DNA from: UBA9619 sp964630665
Lineage (GTDB): Bacteria; Pseudomonadota; Gammaproteobacteria; Arenicellales; UBA868
Assembly: GCA_964630665.1 (NCBI GenBank)
Contig: CAZVVN010000043.1
Span: forward strand, 1 to 26,903
Direction: 5' to 3'
Length of the DNA: 26,903 nucleotides
This document shows positions 14,345 to 22,885 of the stretch, piece after piece. The notes beneath the pieces were generated by a model. That model was not told the origin of the DNA and did not search any database. It saw only the letters and a program-made list of their open reading frames with translations. The translations under genes were made by a program, and so were the position numbers. Position 1 is the stretch's first letter, and each line of letters opens with the position of its first letter.

Positions 14345-15420
14345 CAGATACCGCCGACATCGATATCCATGAAATCAGCCGCTTCTTCGCCAAACGCACC
14401 GGCGCGCTTGGACTCGGCCTGGATAAACGACGCCAGATCACCTGTCGCGTGCAGCACCAGGTGGTTGGCGAGGTAACGCGCCACCCGGACCCTCGCCCAC
14501 GGCGTCAGCAGGCCCACCGAGAAGATGATACAAGCGGCGTTGCTGGCGTAGATCCAGACCACCGGCCAGACCTTGAGGGTACTGTAGAAGGTGTGACCGC
14601 CGAGCGTGGTGCTATTCAACGACACGTTACGCGTCATCACCCGGTAACCAGGCACGGCCACCAGGTAGAGCACCGCCATCAGCAGCAGTGGCAACAGACT
14701 CAGCAGGCCTGCACCTCCGGCGCGTTCGGCGCCGGCGGCAAAGGTGCCGGGCGCGAACAGCAACAGCACGAGGGCAATCAACCCGCCGAAGACAATGACG
14801 ATCACCACAACCAGCAGCGCCATGGCGAAAAAGGCGCGGTAGTAGGCGCCGACTCTTGCTGAGGCAAAGGCAAACGGCTGGCGGCCGAGCCGGCTGTTGC
14901 TGACGGCAAAACGCCAGCCACGGAAGGAGAAATAGGGGATCAGCAACCCCAGCGTGAATGGGATCAGCAGCGGAACCCCGAGAAAGGTCTTAAAGGCATC
15001 GGCCATCGACTGTCGGTTGAAGTCAAAACGTATGCCCCGCCAGGAGGAATTGCGGGCGGTAAACAGGTGCGCCCGGACAATCAGCCATGGCGTGACCACG
15101 AAGAAAACTACAACCAGGATAATGCTGATCCATGGATGCAGCTGGGCGCTCAACAAAAAAACGATATAGCCGCCGAAGACCAGAGCTCTGCCCTTGAGGA
15201 TCTGTATAGGTCTTGCGTGGTACTCGAATTCGGAGCCGGCAACGTGTGTGTTGCGATAGAAATAACGCTTGGTACGGACCTTGGCCCAGGCCGAGTAAAT
15301 ACCAAACGTGACGATGGTCAGCAGGACATTGACGATCCAGATCCGAAAGTACTCGAAGCCGCTACCCGTAAACTCGAACGGATAGGGCGTCGTGCTGGTG
15401 GTTGTCGCCGGTTGTACCAT
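14344..15420 (-). CDS. YjgN/DUF898 family multi-spanning membrane protein
   Basis: The 358-residue protein begins after a Thr-rich stretch with PFEFTGSGFEYFRIWIVN, the family's opening motif, followed by TFGIYSAWAKVRTKRYFYRN. About seven to eight hydrophobic spans follow, with the motif repeated in degenerate form near the C-terminus (STLKVWPVVWIYASNAA, then LTPWARVRVARYLANH). This internal repeat is typical of DUF898. The biochemical function is unknown; the conserved neighbour is an M48 peptidase, suggesting a shared envelope role. It is transcribed minus, upstream of and overlapping the peptidase gene. Confidence 0.88.
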   Translation of the reverse strand: MVQPATTTSTTPYPFEFTGSGFEYFRIWIVNVLLTIVTFGIYSAWAKVRTKRYFYRNTHVAGSEFEYHARPIQILKGRALVFGGYIVFLLSAQLHPWISIILVVVFFVVTPWLIVRAHLFTARNSSWRGIRFDFNRQSMADAFKTFLGVPLLIPFTLGLLIPYFSFRGWRFAVSNSRLGRQPFAFASARVGAYYRAFFAMALLVVVIVIVFGGLIALVLLLFAPGTFAAGAERAGGAGLLSLLPLLLMAVLYLVAVPGYRVMTRNVSLNSTTLGGHTFYSTLKVWPVVWIYASNAACIIFSVGLLTPWARVRVARYLANHLVLHATGDLASFIQAESKRAGAFGEEAADFMDIDVGGI

Positions 15421-15663
15421 TGAGATGATGCACTGCCCGGTACGCGCTTGGACTACGACCGGGGCCAGACAGCTATCTTGGCTCTACCGGCCCAGCAGGT
15501 CAAACCGGCCGCGGGGCGTGTATCCGTCCCCGGCAGAATCCGTTGGCGCAAAGTCGTCGCATTGCCGGGAATTTGTTATAAACCCGACCGGGCACGGCAC
15601 AGGCGACAGTGGATGCAGGGGATCTTCAGTTTCGTCAGGACAGACAAAGCAACGACCGGTGAC

Positions 15664-16149
15664 ATGCGGCCGGCGCAAAAAGTCAGGCCCACCCTCAGGG
15701 ATTTCCAACGCCAGAAGCTGTACCGCTTCGAAGAACGCCTGCCGATGAAACACCCGTTCAACGTCGCGCTTTCTCTGGCCGGATGCACTGAGCTTGCACG
15801 CCGCTACAATCCGGAGATCGACGTGCGCGACGGCCGGGGCCGGCGCCATGCCGGCGCGTCTTACCAGGACAACCTGATCACGCTGCCCAGATGGTCACGA
15901 CAGACCGTGATCGTGCTGCACGAGGTGGCCCACACCCTGGTCGACGACACACTCTATCCCCACCACGGCGCAGAGTTCGTGGGTCTTTTCATCGGGCTGC
16001 TGGCCCGCGAGGGTCTGGGCACGGTCGAATCCAACAGCCAAGCCGCACGCCAGGCGCGCCTTAAACTCGACCCGATCTGGATTGCCCGCAGCCGGGTTCC
16101 GGCGCTGCGCCAGATCAGCGAGCAGATCGATCTGCTAGCTCACCTTTGA
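15664..16149 (+). CDS. HExxH putative metallohydrolase (TIGR04338-like)
   Basis: From ATG 15664 the product has 161 residues; the frame is open further left, and ATG 15613 is an alternative. Neither start has a strong SD, so I use the one just before the conserved-looking RDFQRQKLYRFEE. The C-terminal half has a zinc-metallopeptidase motif VLHEVAHTLVDD followed by HHGAEFVGLFIGLLARE. Two metal ligands come from HEVAH and a third His or Glu from the HHGAEF segment. The order (QRxKxY start, beta core, LHExAHxL, HGxxF) resembles a putative metallohydrolase family best known from actinobacteria. SprT-like proteins are an alternative. It is transcribed away from the YjgN-like gene. No substrate can be named. 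Confidence 0.7.
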   Translation: MRPAQKVRPTLRDFQRQKLYRFEERLPMKHPFNVALSLAGCTELARRYNPEIDVRDGRGRRHAGASYQDNLITLPRWSRQTVIVLHEVAHTLVDDTLYPHHGAEFVGLFIGLLAREGLGTVESNSQAARQARLKLDPIWIARSRVPALRQISEQIDLLAHL

Positions 16150-16314
16150 GTACAGTGAGAGGGCGGATCAGGAAGACAAGTGAAGAAGCGGTGGACCGAC
16201 AGAAGCAGAGGAGGAGGAGGGGAAAGAGTCATAAGCCGGAATCTGCTTCTATCGTGTCGATGCCACCGCACACCGTTAACCCAACACCGGCTGGACTTTT
16301 ACAAAATCAGTTTT

Positions 16315-16521
16315 TCAGGCAGTCGCTACGGGCTCCATCTCGGGATACTCGGCAACCAGGTTCTCGCAGTACCGGCCGTCTTCATCCAGGTAGGCATTGA
16401 AGAACCGGGTGACGAATTCCTGGCGGGAGATGCGCACGGGATTGTCGCGGGTCGCGCCCTTTACATCGTTGTGAGCGACCGCCCGGCCATAATATTTCTC
16501 AGGTGCACTTCGTAATTGCAT
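16315..16521 (-). CDS. Small hypothetical protein (68 aa)
   Basis: I do not recognise this protein. The frame is open from a GTG at 16578 (87 residues); I prefer ATG 16519-16521 because the GTG has no SD, while a GGA-type site lies about 9 nt before the ATG. Codon usage is strongly GC-rich at third positions, as in the neighbouring genes, which supports real coding. The product is hydrophilic, with a basic start and an acidic end (ISRQEFVTRFFNAYLDEDGR, then EYPEMEPVATA). It has no signal or membrane segment. It converges with the metalloprotein gene and diverges from the response regulator gene. Confidence 0.5.
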   Translation of the reverse strand: MQLRSAPEKYYGRAVAHNDVKGATRDNPVRISRQEFVTRFFNAYLDEDGRYCENLVAEYPEMEPVATA

Positions 16522-16713
16522 GGGATGAATTCCGTTACTGAGTTGGTCTTTTCCGGGTTCACAGTCTCCCCCTGCCACGTGCAGAATGATCGATAAAAGA
16601 TCGGTTCTTAGCCGTCATTTATGTGCAGATTCTGTGCAATTGGCTTTGCCGGTGTGGCAGGGAACCGATAAAGCAGATAACCTCGACATCCCATCCACGA
16701 GCCCTGCGGTCCA

Positions 16714-17409
16714 ATGGACACGATACTGGTCGTCGACGACGACCCCCACATTCGCGAAGTCCTGCGCTTTGCACTGGACAAGGCGGGTTACACAACTGTC
16801 GAGGCCAGTGACGGTTGCGAGGCGATCGCCAAGTTCAAACAGGTGGCTCCCGATCTGGTGGTGCTCGACGTGGTGATGCCGGAGATGGATGGCACTCAGG
16901 TCTGTCGCGAGATCCGCCAGAATTCCGTTACGCCCATTATTTTTCTGTCCTCGCGGGACGAGGAAATCGACCGGGTCCTCGGTCTGGAGCTGGGCGGCGA
17001 CGACTATGTCACCAAGCCGTTCAGCCCCCGCGAGGTGGTAGCCCGGGTCGGAGCGATCCTGCGGCGCTTGAAACAACCGGCTGCAAAGGCGTCTGACTCG
17101 GCGAGCCTGCCTGCGCTGCAGCACGGCAATCTGCGGATCGACAGCGACGGCTTCAAAGCCTACTGGGGTGAGCTGGAAATCACGCTGACGGTGACCGAAT
17201 TCAATATCCTGAGCACCCTCGCCCGCCGGACCGGCAAGGTCTTCACCCGCGATGAACTGATGGAAGGGGCCTATGAGGACAGCCGCTATGTCAGCGACCG
17301 CACCATCGACAGCCACGTGCGCCGGATCCGCAAGAAATTCATGGCTCGGGGCGGTGATCCGATCGAGACCCGGCGAGGCGTCGGCTACATCCTGACTGCG
17401 TGTGACTGA
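16714..17409 (+). CDS. OmpR/PhoB-family response regulator
   Basis: The 231-residue protein has a receiver domain (VVDDDPHIREVL, phosphoacceptor Asp52 in VVLDVVMPEMDG, Lys101 in VTKPFSPREV) and a C-terminal winged-helix DNA-binding domain (about 130-229, with LTVTEFNILSTLA and DRTIDSHVRRIRKKF). Once phosphorylated by the adjacent kinase it should bind promoters as a dimer. The DRVLGLELGGDDYV/KPFSPREV segment resembles CreB. Its stop overlaps the kinase start by one base (TGATG). The SD before ATG 16714 is weak. Regulators dedicated to Gram-negative sortase systems are of this type, but proximity (4 kb, opposite-strand genes between) is the only link here. Confidence 0.92.
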   Translation: MDTILVVDDDPHIREVLRFALDKAGYTTVEASDGCEAIAKFKQVAPDLVVLDVVMPEMDGTQVCREIRQNSVTPIIFLSSRDEEIDRVLGLELGGDDYVTKPFSPREVVARVGAILRRLKQPAAKASDSASLPALQHGNLRIDSDGFKAYWGELEITLTVTEFNILSTLARRTGKVFTRDELMEGAYEDSRYVSDRTIDSHVRRIRKKFMARGGDPIETRRGVGYILTACD

Positions 17410-19040
17410 TGCCGCGTTCGCTCGAACGCTATCGCCCACCATTGCTGGTACTGCTGCTGCTGGCCAACCTGGGTGTTCTGGCCCTGCCGATCACCGGCAC
17501 CTATCTGCTGTTCAGACTTTATGAAGACACCGCGCTGGTGCGAGACACCGAAGGTCAACTCATTGCGCAGGGCACGTTGATCGCGGCACTTTACAAAAGC
17601 GCGTTTGAACGTCACCTGCCGGGCCACGCTGAGGTCGGCGAGTACGGCGTAGCGGTGGCGGCGCAGTGGCAACCGGCCCACACCAAGGGCGATTCCGGCC
17701 TGCCCATCCGGCCAAGCCTCAGCCGGCTGCGAAATCCGGTACACCCAGCCGCCGTGGATACCACGACCGGCCCGCCTGGCGATGCCACCGCAGTCAGGAT
17801 CGGAACGGAGATCACTCCAATCTTACGCGATGCGAAACAGACGACCCGGACCGTTGTCAAGGTCATCGATTTCAATGGCACGATCGTGGCCGTTTCTGAG
17901 GGCACGCCGGGCGCGTCGATCGTCGATCGCGACGACGTCAGGCGTGCACTGGCCGGTGAGCACGTCAGCTTGCTGCGCGAACACGTTACCGTAGAACCCC
18001 CACCGCCCGGACGGGGCAGCGTTGCCCACAACGAGGTCGACGTGTTTGTGAACATACCCATCGTGCTCGGCGACCGGGTGCTGGGTGTCGTGGTACTGAC
18101 CAAAATGCCGCCGCGCGGAGTCGAAGCACTCCGCAAGCTGCCGCGCCGGGTCGTCGAGATCTCGATCGTGCTGCTGGTGCTTGTGGTTCTGTTCTCCATC
18201 GTCACCGCGGTCAAGATCAACCGGCCGGTGCGGGCTATCATCGAACAGACCCGCCGCAAGATCCGTGACCAGAATGTCAGTTTCAGGCTGCTCGAGCGGC
18301 CGGTCACTCGCGAGATCGCGAAGCTCTCCAGCGCCGTCTCAACCATGGTCGAGGAACTCGAAAAACGCGCCGACTACAGCCGTAACCTGGCCTCGCACGT
18401 CTCTCACGAGTTCAAGACCCCGTTAAGTTCCATCCGTGGGGCGACCGAGCTGCTTCGCGACCACACCGAGACGATGTCGCTTGAAGAAAGAAAACGGTTT
18501 ATCGCGATGATCGATACGGATACCCGGCGCCTGGACCTGCTGGTTGAGCGCCTGCTCGAGCTCACCCGGGCTGACCTTTTGAACGTCGAACGCACTGACA
18601 ATGCCGACCCGCTGGCAGTTCTCCAGCAGATACAGTCGCGTTACTCCAAAAGCCAGGTGACGCTCGAGATCAGCGCGCTGCCGGCTGATGCCCGGGTCGC
18701 CATGGCCGAGGAGTTTCTCGATTCGATCATTACCAGCCTGGTCGACAACGCTCGCCAACACGGTGGTAACGACGTCCACGTCGTGATCCGTGTCTGCGCC
18801 GTGGACCAGCAAGCACCGACCCTGACCATCGAGGTGTCCGACAACGGCCGGGGTATCTCGGAGGCCAACGCCGGCAAGATCTTTGATCATTTTTTTACTA
18901 CCGCCCGGCCCGAGGGCAACAGCGGGCTCGGGCTGTCGATCGTCAAGGCCCTGCTTGAGGCCCATGACGGCAGCATTCGGCTGGCTGCCAGCACGGCCGG
19001 TACGCTGTTCCAGATCGAAATCCCGTTGACGACGAAGTAG
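17409..19040 (+). CDS. Membrane sensor histidine kinase (CreC/ChvG-like)
   Basis: The 543-residue kinase has TM1 at about 11-36, a periplasmic sensor region (about 40-245) ending in FVNIPIVLGDRVLGVVVLTK, which is PAS/Cache-like in look, TM2 at about 248-268, and a HAMP linker. The dimerisation/phosphoacceptor motif is SHVSHEFKTPLSS (His333). The ATPase domain shows the N box (DNARQHGG), the G1 box (DNGRGIS) and the G2 box (SGLGLSIV). The conserved ALYKSAF stretch just after TM1 and the overall order resemble ChvG/CreC-type sensors of envelope or metabolic state. It forms an operon with the response regulator through a one-base overlap. Its signal is unknown. Confidence 0.92.
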   Translation: MPRSLERYRPPLLVLLLLANLGVLALPITGTYLLFRLYEDTALVRDTEGQLIAQGTLIAALYKSAFERHLPGHAEVGEYGVAVAAQWQPAHTKGDSGLPIRPSLSRLRNPVHPAAVDTTTGPPGDATAVRIGTEITPILRDAKQTTRTVVKVIDFNGTIVAVSEGTPGASIVDRDDVRRALAGEHVSLLREHVTVEPPPPGRGSVAHNEVDVFVNIPIVLGDRVLGVVVLTKMPPRGVEALRKLPRRVVEISIVLLVLVVLFSIVTAVKINRPVRAIIEQTRRKIRDQNVSFRLLERPVTREIAKLSSAVSTMVEELEKRADYSRNLASHVSHEFKTPLSSIRGATELLRDHTETMSLEERKRFIAMIDTDTRRLDLLVERLLELTRADLLNVERTDNADPLAVLQQIQSRYSKSQVTLEISALPADARVAMAEEFLDSIITSLVDNARQHGGNDVHVVIRVCAVDQQAPTLTIEVSDNGRGISEANAGKIFDHFFTTARPEGNSGLGLSIVKALLEAHDGSIRLAASTAGTLFQIEIPLTTK

Positions 19041-19092
19041 CGGTCAGTGCATATACTGAAAAGACCGGCGAACAACTCCTCCGGAACCCAGC

Positions 19093-19866
19093 ATGACACT
19101 GTCTGACGGACAGCTTGCAGAACTCACAGAGCAGGGCTTCCTGGTGTTGCCGGGACTGTTTACGGCGGACGAGGTCGATCGTCTGTGCGGCCGACTGCCG
19201 GCACTCTTCGCCGATGGCGACCCCGCCAACATCGTCGAAAAAGACTCCGGTGAGGTGCGCACCTCGATGGGACTGCACCTGCGGGATGCGCTCTTCGCGA
19301 GACTGGTGCGCCACCCGCGATTGATCGGGCCTGCCCGGCAGCTCCATCCCGAACCGCTCTACATCCAGCAGGTAAAGGTCAACGTGAAAGCAGCGTTCTC
19401 CGGCGAGGTGTGGCAGTGGCACTACGACTTCGCAACCCACCGCGAGGAAGACGGGGTGCAGCGGCCACTGGCGCTGAACCTGCATGTGTTCCTGGACGAC
19501 GTGACCGAATTCAACGGGCCGCTGTGGTTTATCCCGCGCTCACACCAGCACGGCGAATTCGCGGCCACCCTCGACGTACAGACCACCAGCTACCCCTTGT
19601 GGGTGGTCGACGATGCGACAGTCGGTCAGCTCGCTGCAGACAACGGTATCGTTTCCGCCACCGGTACAAAAGGCACCGGATTGATTTTCTTCGACACGCT
19701 GCTGCATGGCTCCCCGGGCAACATGTCGCCCTGGCAGCGTGCGATTTTCTCGCTGATCGTCAACCCGGTCTCCAATGCGCTGACCCGGGCCGACCGGCCC
19801 GACTACAAACACCACCGCGATCTCACACCGGTCATTCCGCTGGCGGACGACTGCCTGCTTTTATAA
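19093..19866 (+). CDS. PhyH-family Fe(II)/2-oxoglutarate dioxygenase, EctD-like
   Basis: The 257-residue enzyme has the iron-binding facial triad His110-x-Asp112 (WQWHYDFATHREEDG) and His205 (FDTLLHGSPGN), with Arg216 placed to bind 2-oxoglutarate. The segments YIQQVKVNVKAAFSGEVWQW and DDVTEFNGPLWFIPRSH closely resemble ectoine hydroxylase, which oxidises ectoine to 5-hydroxyectoine. No ectABC genes are present here and the protein is shorter than EctD (about 300), so I call it EctD-like; hydroxylation of another amino-acid-like substrate is as likely. It starts 52 bp after the kinase gene and could be co-transcribed with it. A bidirectional terminator follows. Confidence 0.85.
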   Translation: MTLSDGQLAELTEQGFLVLPGLFTADEVDRLCGRLPALFADGDPANIVEKDSGEVRTSMGLHLRDALFARLVRHPRLIGPARQLHPEPLYIQQVKVNVKAAFSGEVWQWHYDFATHREEDGVQRPLALNLHVFLDDVTEFNGPLWFIPRSHQHGEFAATLDVQTTSYPLWVVDDATVGQLAADNGIVSATGTKGTGLIFFDTLLHGSPGNMSPWQRAIFSLIVNPVSNALTRADRPDYKHHRDLTPVIPLADDCLLL

Positions 19867-19917
19867 GCAGAAAAGCGCCTGAAAAGAACCCCGGGTGAGG
19901 GGTTTACTACCCAAAAG

Positions 19918-19952
19918 AAAACCCCGCCCGGCGACTGCCGAGCGGGGTTTTT
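19918..19952. terminator. Bidirectional intrinsic terminator between PhyH and HU genes
   Basis: AAAACCCCGC (19918-19927) pairs with GCGGGGTTTT (19942-19951), and an inner CGGC/GCCG stem closes on a GACT loop. A T-run follows on the plus strand, and the A-run on the left gives a T-run on the minus strand. It therefore serves both convergent genes. A second, smaller stem (AACCCC/GGGGTT, 19888-19903) lies just before it. Confidence 0.85.
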
Positions 19953-19972
19953 CAGTTCGATTGACTCTGCCG

Positions 19973-20299
19973 TCAGCCAGCCATGGTCTTGAGGTTCTTC
20001 ATCGCGGCGACCTTCACCCGGCGGCTTGCGGGCTTGGCAGCAACATCCATGGTCTCACCTGGGCGAAATGGATTCGGCACGCCAAAACGGGCCGGGGTCG
20101 CGGGCTTGTCCACTACGCTGATCTTCAACAGCCCCGGCATCTTGAAGACGCCGGCAGCGCCGGGTTTGAGATGACCCTCGATCACGCTCGACAGGCTGTC
20201 CATGACTTTAGCGACATCCTTGCGGGCGATTTCGGTATCTTCAGCAATGGCGTTGAGAATCTGGGTTTTTGAAAGGGGTGCGCTATAGAATTTGCTCAT
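19973..20299 (-). CDS. HU/IHF-family DNA-binding protein
   Basis: The 108-residue protein matches the HU fold in outline. It has a helical dimerisation part (LSKTQILNAIAEDTEIARKD, then VMDSLSSVIEGHL), a GVFKMPGLLKISVV strand pair and a basic arm region (NPFRPGETMDVAAKPASRRV) corresponding to the DNA-bending beta arms with the RNPRTGE-like motif changed to PNPFRPGET. It is a little longer than HU (90) and has extra N- and C-terminal residues, so it is a divergent paralogue rather than hupA/hupB. Such proteins bind DNA non-specifically as dimers. It is transcribed minus, divergent from ettA and convergent with the PhyH gene. Confidence 0.9.
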   Translation of the reverse strand: MSKFYSAPLSKTQILNAIAEDTEIARKDVAKVMDSLSSVIEGHLKPGAAGVFKMPGLLKISVVDKPATPARFGVPNPFRPGETMDVAAKPASRRVKVAAMKNLKTMAG

Positions 20300-20380
20300 G
20301 GTTCTGGGTACTCGTCCTTCAGGTTGGGAAAACGTTAAGAGTTATAGATTAAACAGGTGTCGTCTCGTCAGGTGACTATT

Positions 20381-20398
20381 GTAGTGTAAAAACACTGT
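20381..20398. promoter_or_regulatory. Operator-like palindrome in the HU/ettA divergent region
   Basis: AGTGT (20383-20387) and ACACT (20392-20396) form an inverted repeat around AAAA, embedded in an AT-rich stretch between the divergent HU and ettA starts. The position suits a regulator-binding site controlling the HU gene, whose start is about 85 bp away. No regulator can be named. Confidence 0.35.
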
Positions 20399-20421
20399 AA
20401 ACCGCAGATTTTCTGTCGGTG

Positions 20422-20448
20422 TTGTGCTTGTATTCGCCTTGGTAGAAT
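20422..20448 (+). promoter_or_regulatory. Candidate sigma-70 promoter of ettA (extended -10)
   Basis: TAGAAT at 20443-20448 matches five of six bases of the -10 consensus and is preceded by TG one base upstream (20440-20441), an extended -10 element. TTGTGC at 20422-20427 is a possible -35 with a short 15-bp spacer. Transcription would start about 30 bp before the ettA ATG. Confidence 0.5.
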
Positions 20449-20487
20449 CATCCGTTTCATAGTTCAAGTGTTACTTTAAGTTCACAG

Positions 20488-22164
20488 ATGGCCCAGTACG
20501 TCTACAGCATGCTCGGTGTCGGCAAAGTTGTTGCACCGAAAAAACATATCCTCAAAGACATTTCGCTGTCGTTCTTCCCCGGTGCCAAGATCGGTGTGCT
20601 GGGTCTGAACGGCGCCGGTAAGTCGACACTGCTGCGGATCATGGCCGGGCTCGACAGCGAAATCGAGGGCGAAGCGATTCCGCAGAAAGACCTGAAGATC
20701 GGGTACCTGCCGCAGGAACCCGAGCTCGATGCTAAAAAGAACGTGCGCGGCAACGTCGAGGAGGGGGTCAGCGACGCCAGAGGGCTACTCGACCGCTTCA
20801 ACGAAGTCAGCCTGCGCTTTGGCGAGGAACTCAGCGACGAACAGATGAATGCACTGATCGAGGAGCAGGGTGAACTGCAGACCAGGATTGACGCTATCGG
20901 CGCCTGGGAACTGGAACGCAAGCTGGATATCGCGGCAGATGCCCTGCGCCTGCCGCCCTGGGAAGCCCAGGTCGAACACCTGTCTGGTGGTGAGCGCCGC
21001 CGGGTCGCGCTCTGTCGGCTGCTGCTCTCCGAACCAGAAATGCTGCTGCTGGACGAGCCCACCAACCACCTCGACGCTGAGTCCGTGGCGTGGCTGGAGC
21101 GTTACCTCGAACAATACCCGGGGACCGTGATCGCGGTGACCCATGACCGTTACTTCCTGGACAACGTCGCCGGCTGGATCCTCGAGCTGGACCGCGGCCA
21201 CGGGATTCCCTGGCAGGGCAACTATTCCTCGTGGTTGGCGCAGAAGGACCAGCGCCTTCAGATGGAAGAAAAAAGCGCCTCGGCCAGGCGCAGGACCATT
21301 GCCGCCGAGCTCGAGTGGGTGCGGGCCAATCCCAGAGGCCGCCAGGCCAAAGGCAAAGCCCGTCTGCAGCGCTTCAACGAACTGCTGGACCAGGAATACC
21401 AGGCGCGCAGCGAGACCAACGAGATTTACATTCCGCCCGGGCCGCGGCTGGGTGACAAGGTGATCGAGGTCGACGGCATTCGCAAGGGTTTTGGCGAAAA
21501 ACTGCTGATTGACGGCCTGTCCTTCAGCCTGCCCCCGGGCGGCATCGTCGGAATTATCGGCCCCAACGGTGCCGGCAAGACCACGCTGTTCAGAATGCTG
21601 ACCGGTGTCGAGTCCATCGATAGCGGCAGCATCAGCATCGGTGAAACGGTCGACATCGCCTGCGTCGACCAGGCTCGCGAGGCACTCGATGACAAAAAAA
21701 CTGTCTGGGAAGAGATCTCCGGTGGCCTGGACACCATCGAGGTCGGCCAGTACCAGACAGCCTCGCGCGCCTACGTCTCACGCTTCAACTTTCGCGGCAC
21801 CGACCAGCAGAAACACATCGGAGAACTGTCCGGTGGTGAACGCAACCGGGTGCACCTGGCAAAGCTGCTGCGCAGGGGCGGCAACGTACTGCTGCTGGAC
21901 GAGCCGACCAACGACCTCGATGTTGAAACCTTGCGCGCACTCGAGCAGGCACTGACAGACTTTCCCGGCTGTGCTGTTGTGATCTCCCACGACCGCTGGT
22001 TCCTGGACCGTATCGCGACCCACATCCTGGCCTTCGAGGGAGACAGTCAGGTCACCTGGTTTGCCGGCAACTTCGCCGAGTACGAAAGTGATCGGCGGCG
22101 GCGCCTGGGTGACGAAGCCGACCAGCCCCGACGGATCCGCTACAAACCGATCAATCGCGCCTGA
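20488..22164 (+). CDS. ettA: Energy-dependent translational throttle protein EttA (ABC-F)
   Basis: The 558-residue protein has two ABC ATPase domains and no membrane domain, as in E. coli EttA (555 aa). Domain 1 has Walker A GLNGAGKST (39-47), signature LSGGERRRVALC and Walker B LLLDEPTNHLD. The arm and the interdomain linker follow, with ARRRTIAAELEWVRANPRGR and the ARLQRFNELLDQE stretch. Domain 2 has GPNGAGKTT, LSGGERNRVHLAKLL and LLLDEPTNDLD. EttA binds the ribosomal E site and regulates the first peptide bond according to ADP/ATP level. The opening MAQYVYSMLGVGKVV is the characteristic EttA start. The SD is weak. The glycosylase gene starts 32 bp downstream. Confidence 0.95.
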   Translation: MAQYVYSMLGVGKVVAPKKHILKDISLSFFPGAKIGVLGLNGAGKSTLLRIMAGLDSEIEGEAIPQKDLKIGYLPQEPELDAKKNVRGNVEEGVSDARGLLDRFNEVSLRFGEELSDEQMNALIEEQGELQTRIDAIGAWELERKLDIAADALRLPPWEAQVEHLSGGERRRVALCRLLLSEPEMLLLDEPTNHLDAESVAWLERYLEQYPGTVIAVTHDRYFLDNVAGWILELDRGHGIPWQGNYSSWLAQKDQRLQMEEKSASARRRTIAAELEWVRANPRGRQAKGKARLQRFNELLDQEYQARSETNEIYIPPGPRLGDKVIEVDGIRKGFGEKLLIDGLSFSLPPGGIVGIIGPNGAGKTTLFRMLTGVESIDSGSISIGETVDIACVDQAREALDDKKTVWEEISGGLDTIEVGQYQTASRAYVSRFNFRGTDQQKHIGELSGGERNRVHLAKLLRRGGNVLLLDEPTNDLDVETLRALEQALTDFPGCAVVISHDRWFLDRIATHILAFEGDSQVTWFAGNFAEYESDRRRRLGDEADQPRRIRYKPINRA

Positions 22165-22196
22165 CATACCGCTGAGTGTGACGGGGATGGCATACG

Positions 22197-22811
22197 TTGA
22201 TTGACCGGCGCACCATCGGCCGGGGTCTCAAGGTCATCGCCGCCAACGACAGCGATGTTGCCCGGGAGCTGGAAAGGGTCGGGCACCCCGAGCCGCGGAT
22301 CCGGCCGCCAGGTTTTGAGGCGCTGGTCTCGATCATCGTCAGCCAGCAGGTCTCGACCGGAGCGGCCCGTGCCATCATGGCTCGAGTGCGGACGTTACTG
22401 CCGGAACTGTCAGCCGAGGCAATTCTGGCGCTGCCCGACGGCGCGCTGCGCGCTGCCGGCCTGTCCGGCCGTAAGGTGGAATATGCCACCGGTCTCGCCC
22501 GAGCGATCCTGGCCGGGCAGTTCGATCCTGCGGCCCTTGCACAACAGACCGACAGCGAGGCCATCGCCTCGATCTGTGCGCTGCGCGGGTTCGGCCATTG
22601 GAGCGCCGAGGTCTACGTGATGTTCTCGCTGCAGCGCCCGGATGTCTTTCCGGCAGGCGACCTCGCGCTGCAGCGGGCGCTGCAGAAACTCAAGGGCTGG
22701 AGCAACCGACCCGACGCCGACCAGGCCCGGGCGGCGGTCGCGCACTGGGCGCCGTGGCGTACCGTGGGCAGTTTATTTCTGTGGCACTTTTACCGGGGTG
22801 CCCCCACCTGA
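22197..22811 (+). CDS. DNA-3-methyladenine glycosylase II (AlkA-like, HhH-GPD)
   Basis: The 204-residue enzyme is the catalytic HhH-GPD module of base-excision repair and lacks the N-terminal domain of E. coli AlkA. The helix-hairpin-helix is LRGFGHWSAEVYVMF (about 129-143) and the catalytic Asp155 lies in VFPAGDLALQRAL. The IIVSQQVSTGAA helix (about 46-57) is typical of the family. It should release alkylated purines such as 3-methyladenine. I accept a TTG start at 22197; an ATG nearby (22188) is in another frame and stops at once. It probably forms a unit with ettA and possibly with the nuclease gene that starts 74 bp downstream. Confidence 0.9.
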   Translation: MIDRRTIGRGLKVIAANDSDVARELERVGHPEPRIRPPGFEALVSIIVSQQVSTGAARAIMARVRTLLPELSAEAILALPDGALRAAGLSGRKVEYATGLARAILAGQFDPAALAQQTDSEAIASICALRGFGHWSAEVYVMFSLQRPDVFPAGDLALQRALQKLKGWSNRPDADQARAAVAHWAPWRTVGSLFLWHFYRGAPT

Positions 22812-22885
22812 GGCCCACTGTGCCCAATCTCGACTGCAGGCGGTTAAGATAGCCGTATCGCAGCCGGTCCTACTGGAGTTTTTGC

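Noticed and set aside
8768..16323. Shared 15-mer AGTTTTTCAGGCAGT at 8768-8782 and 16309-16323
   Set aside because: One match of this length is expected at roughly chance level in a 27-kb window, and the contexts are unrelated.
16180..16515. Plus-strand 111-codon frame opposite the small hypothetical gene
   Set aside because: Its composition is not protein-like, while the minus-strand frame has GC-rich third positions typical of genes here. The GA-rich run before it resembles an SD by chance.
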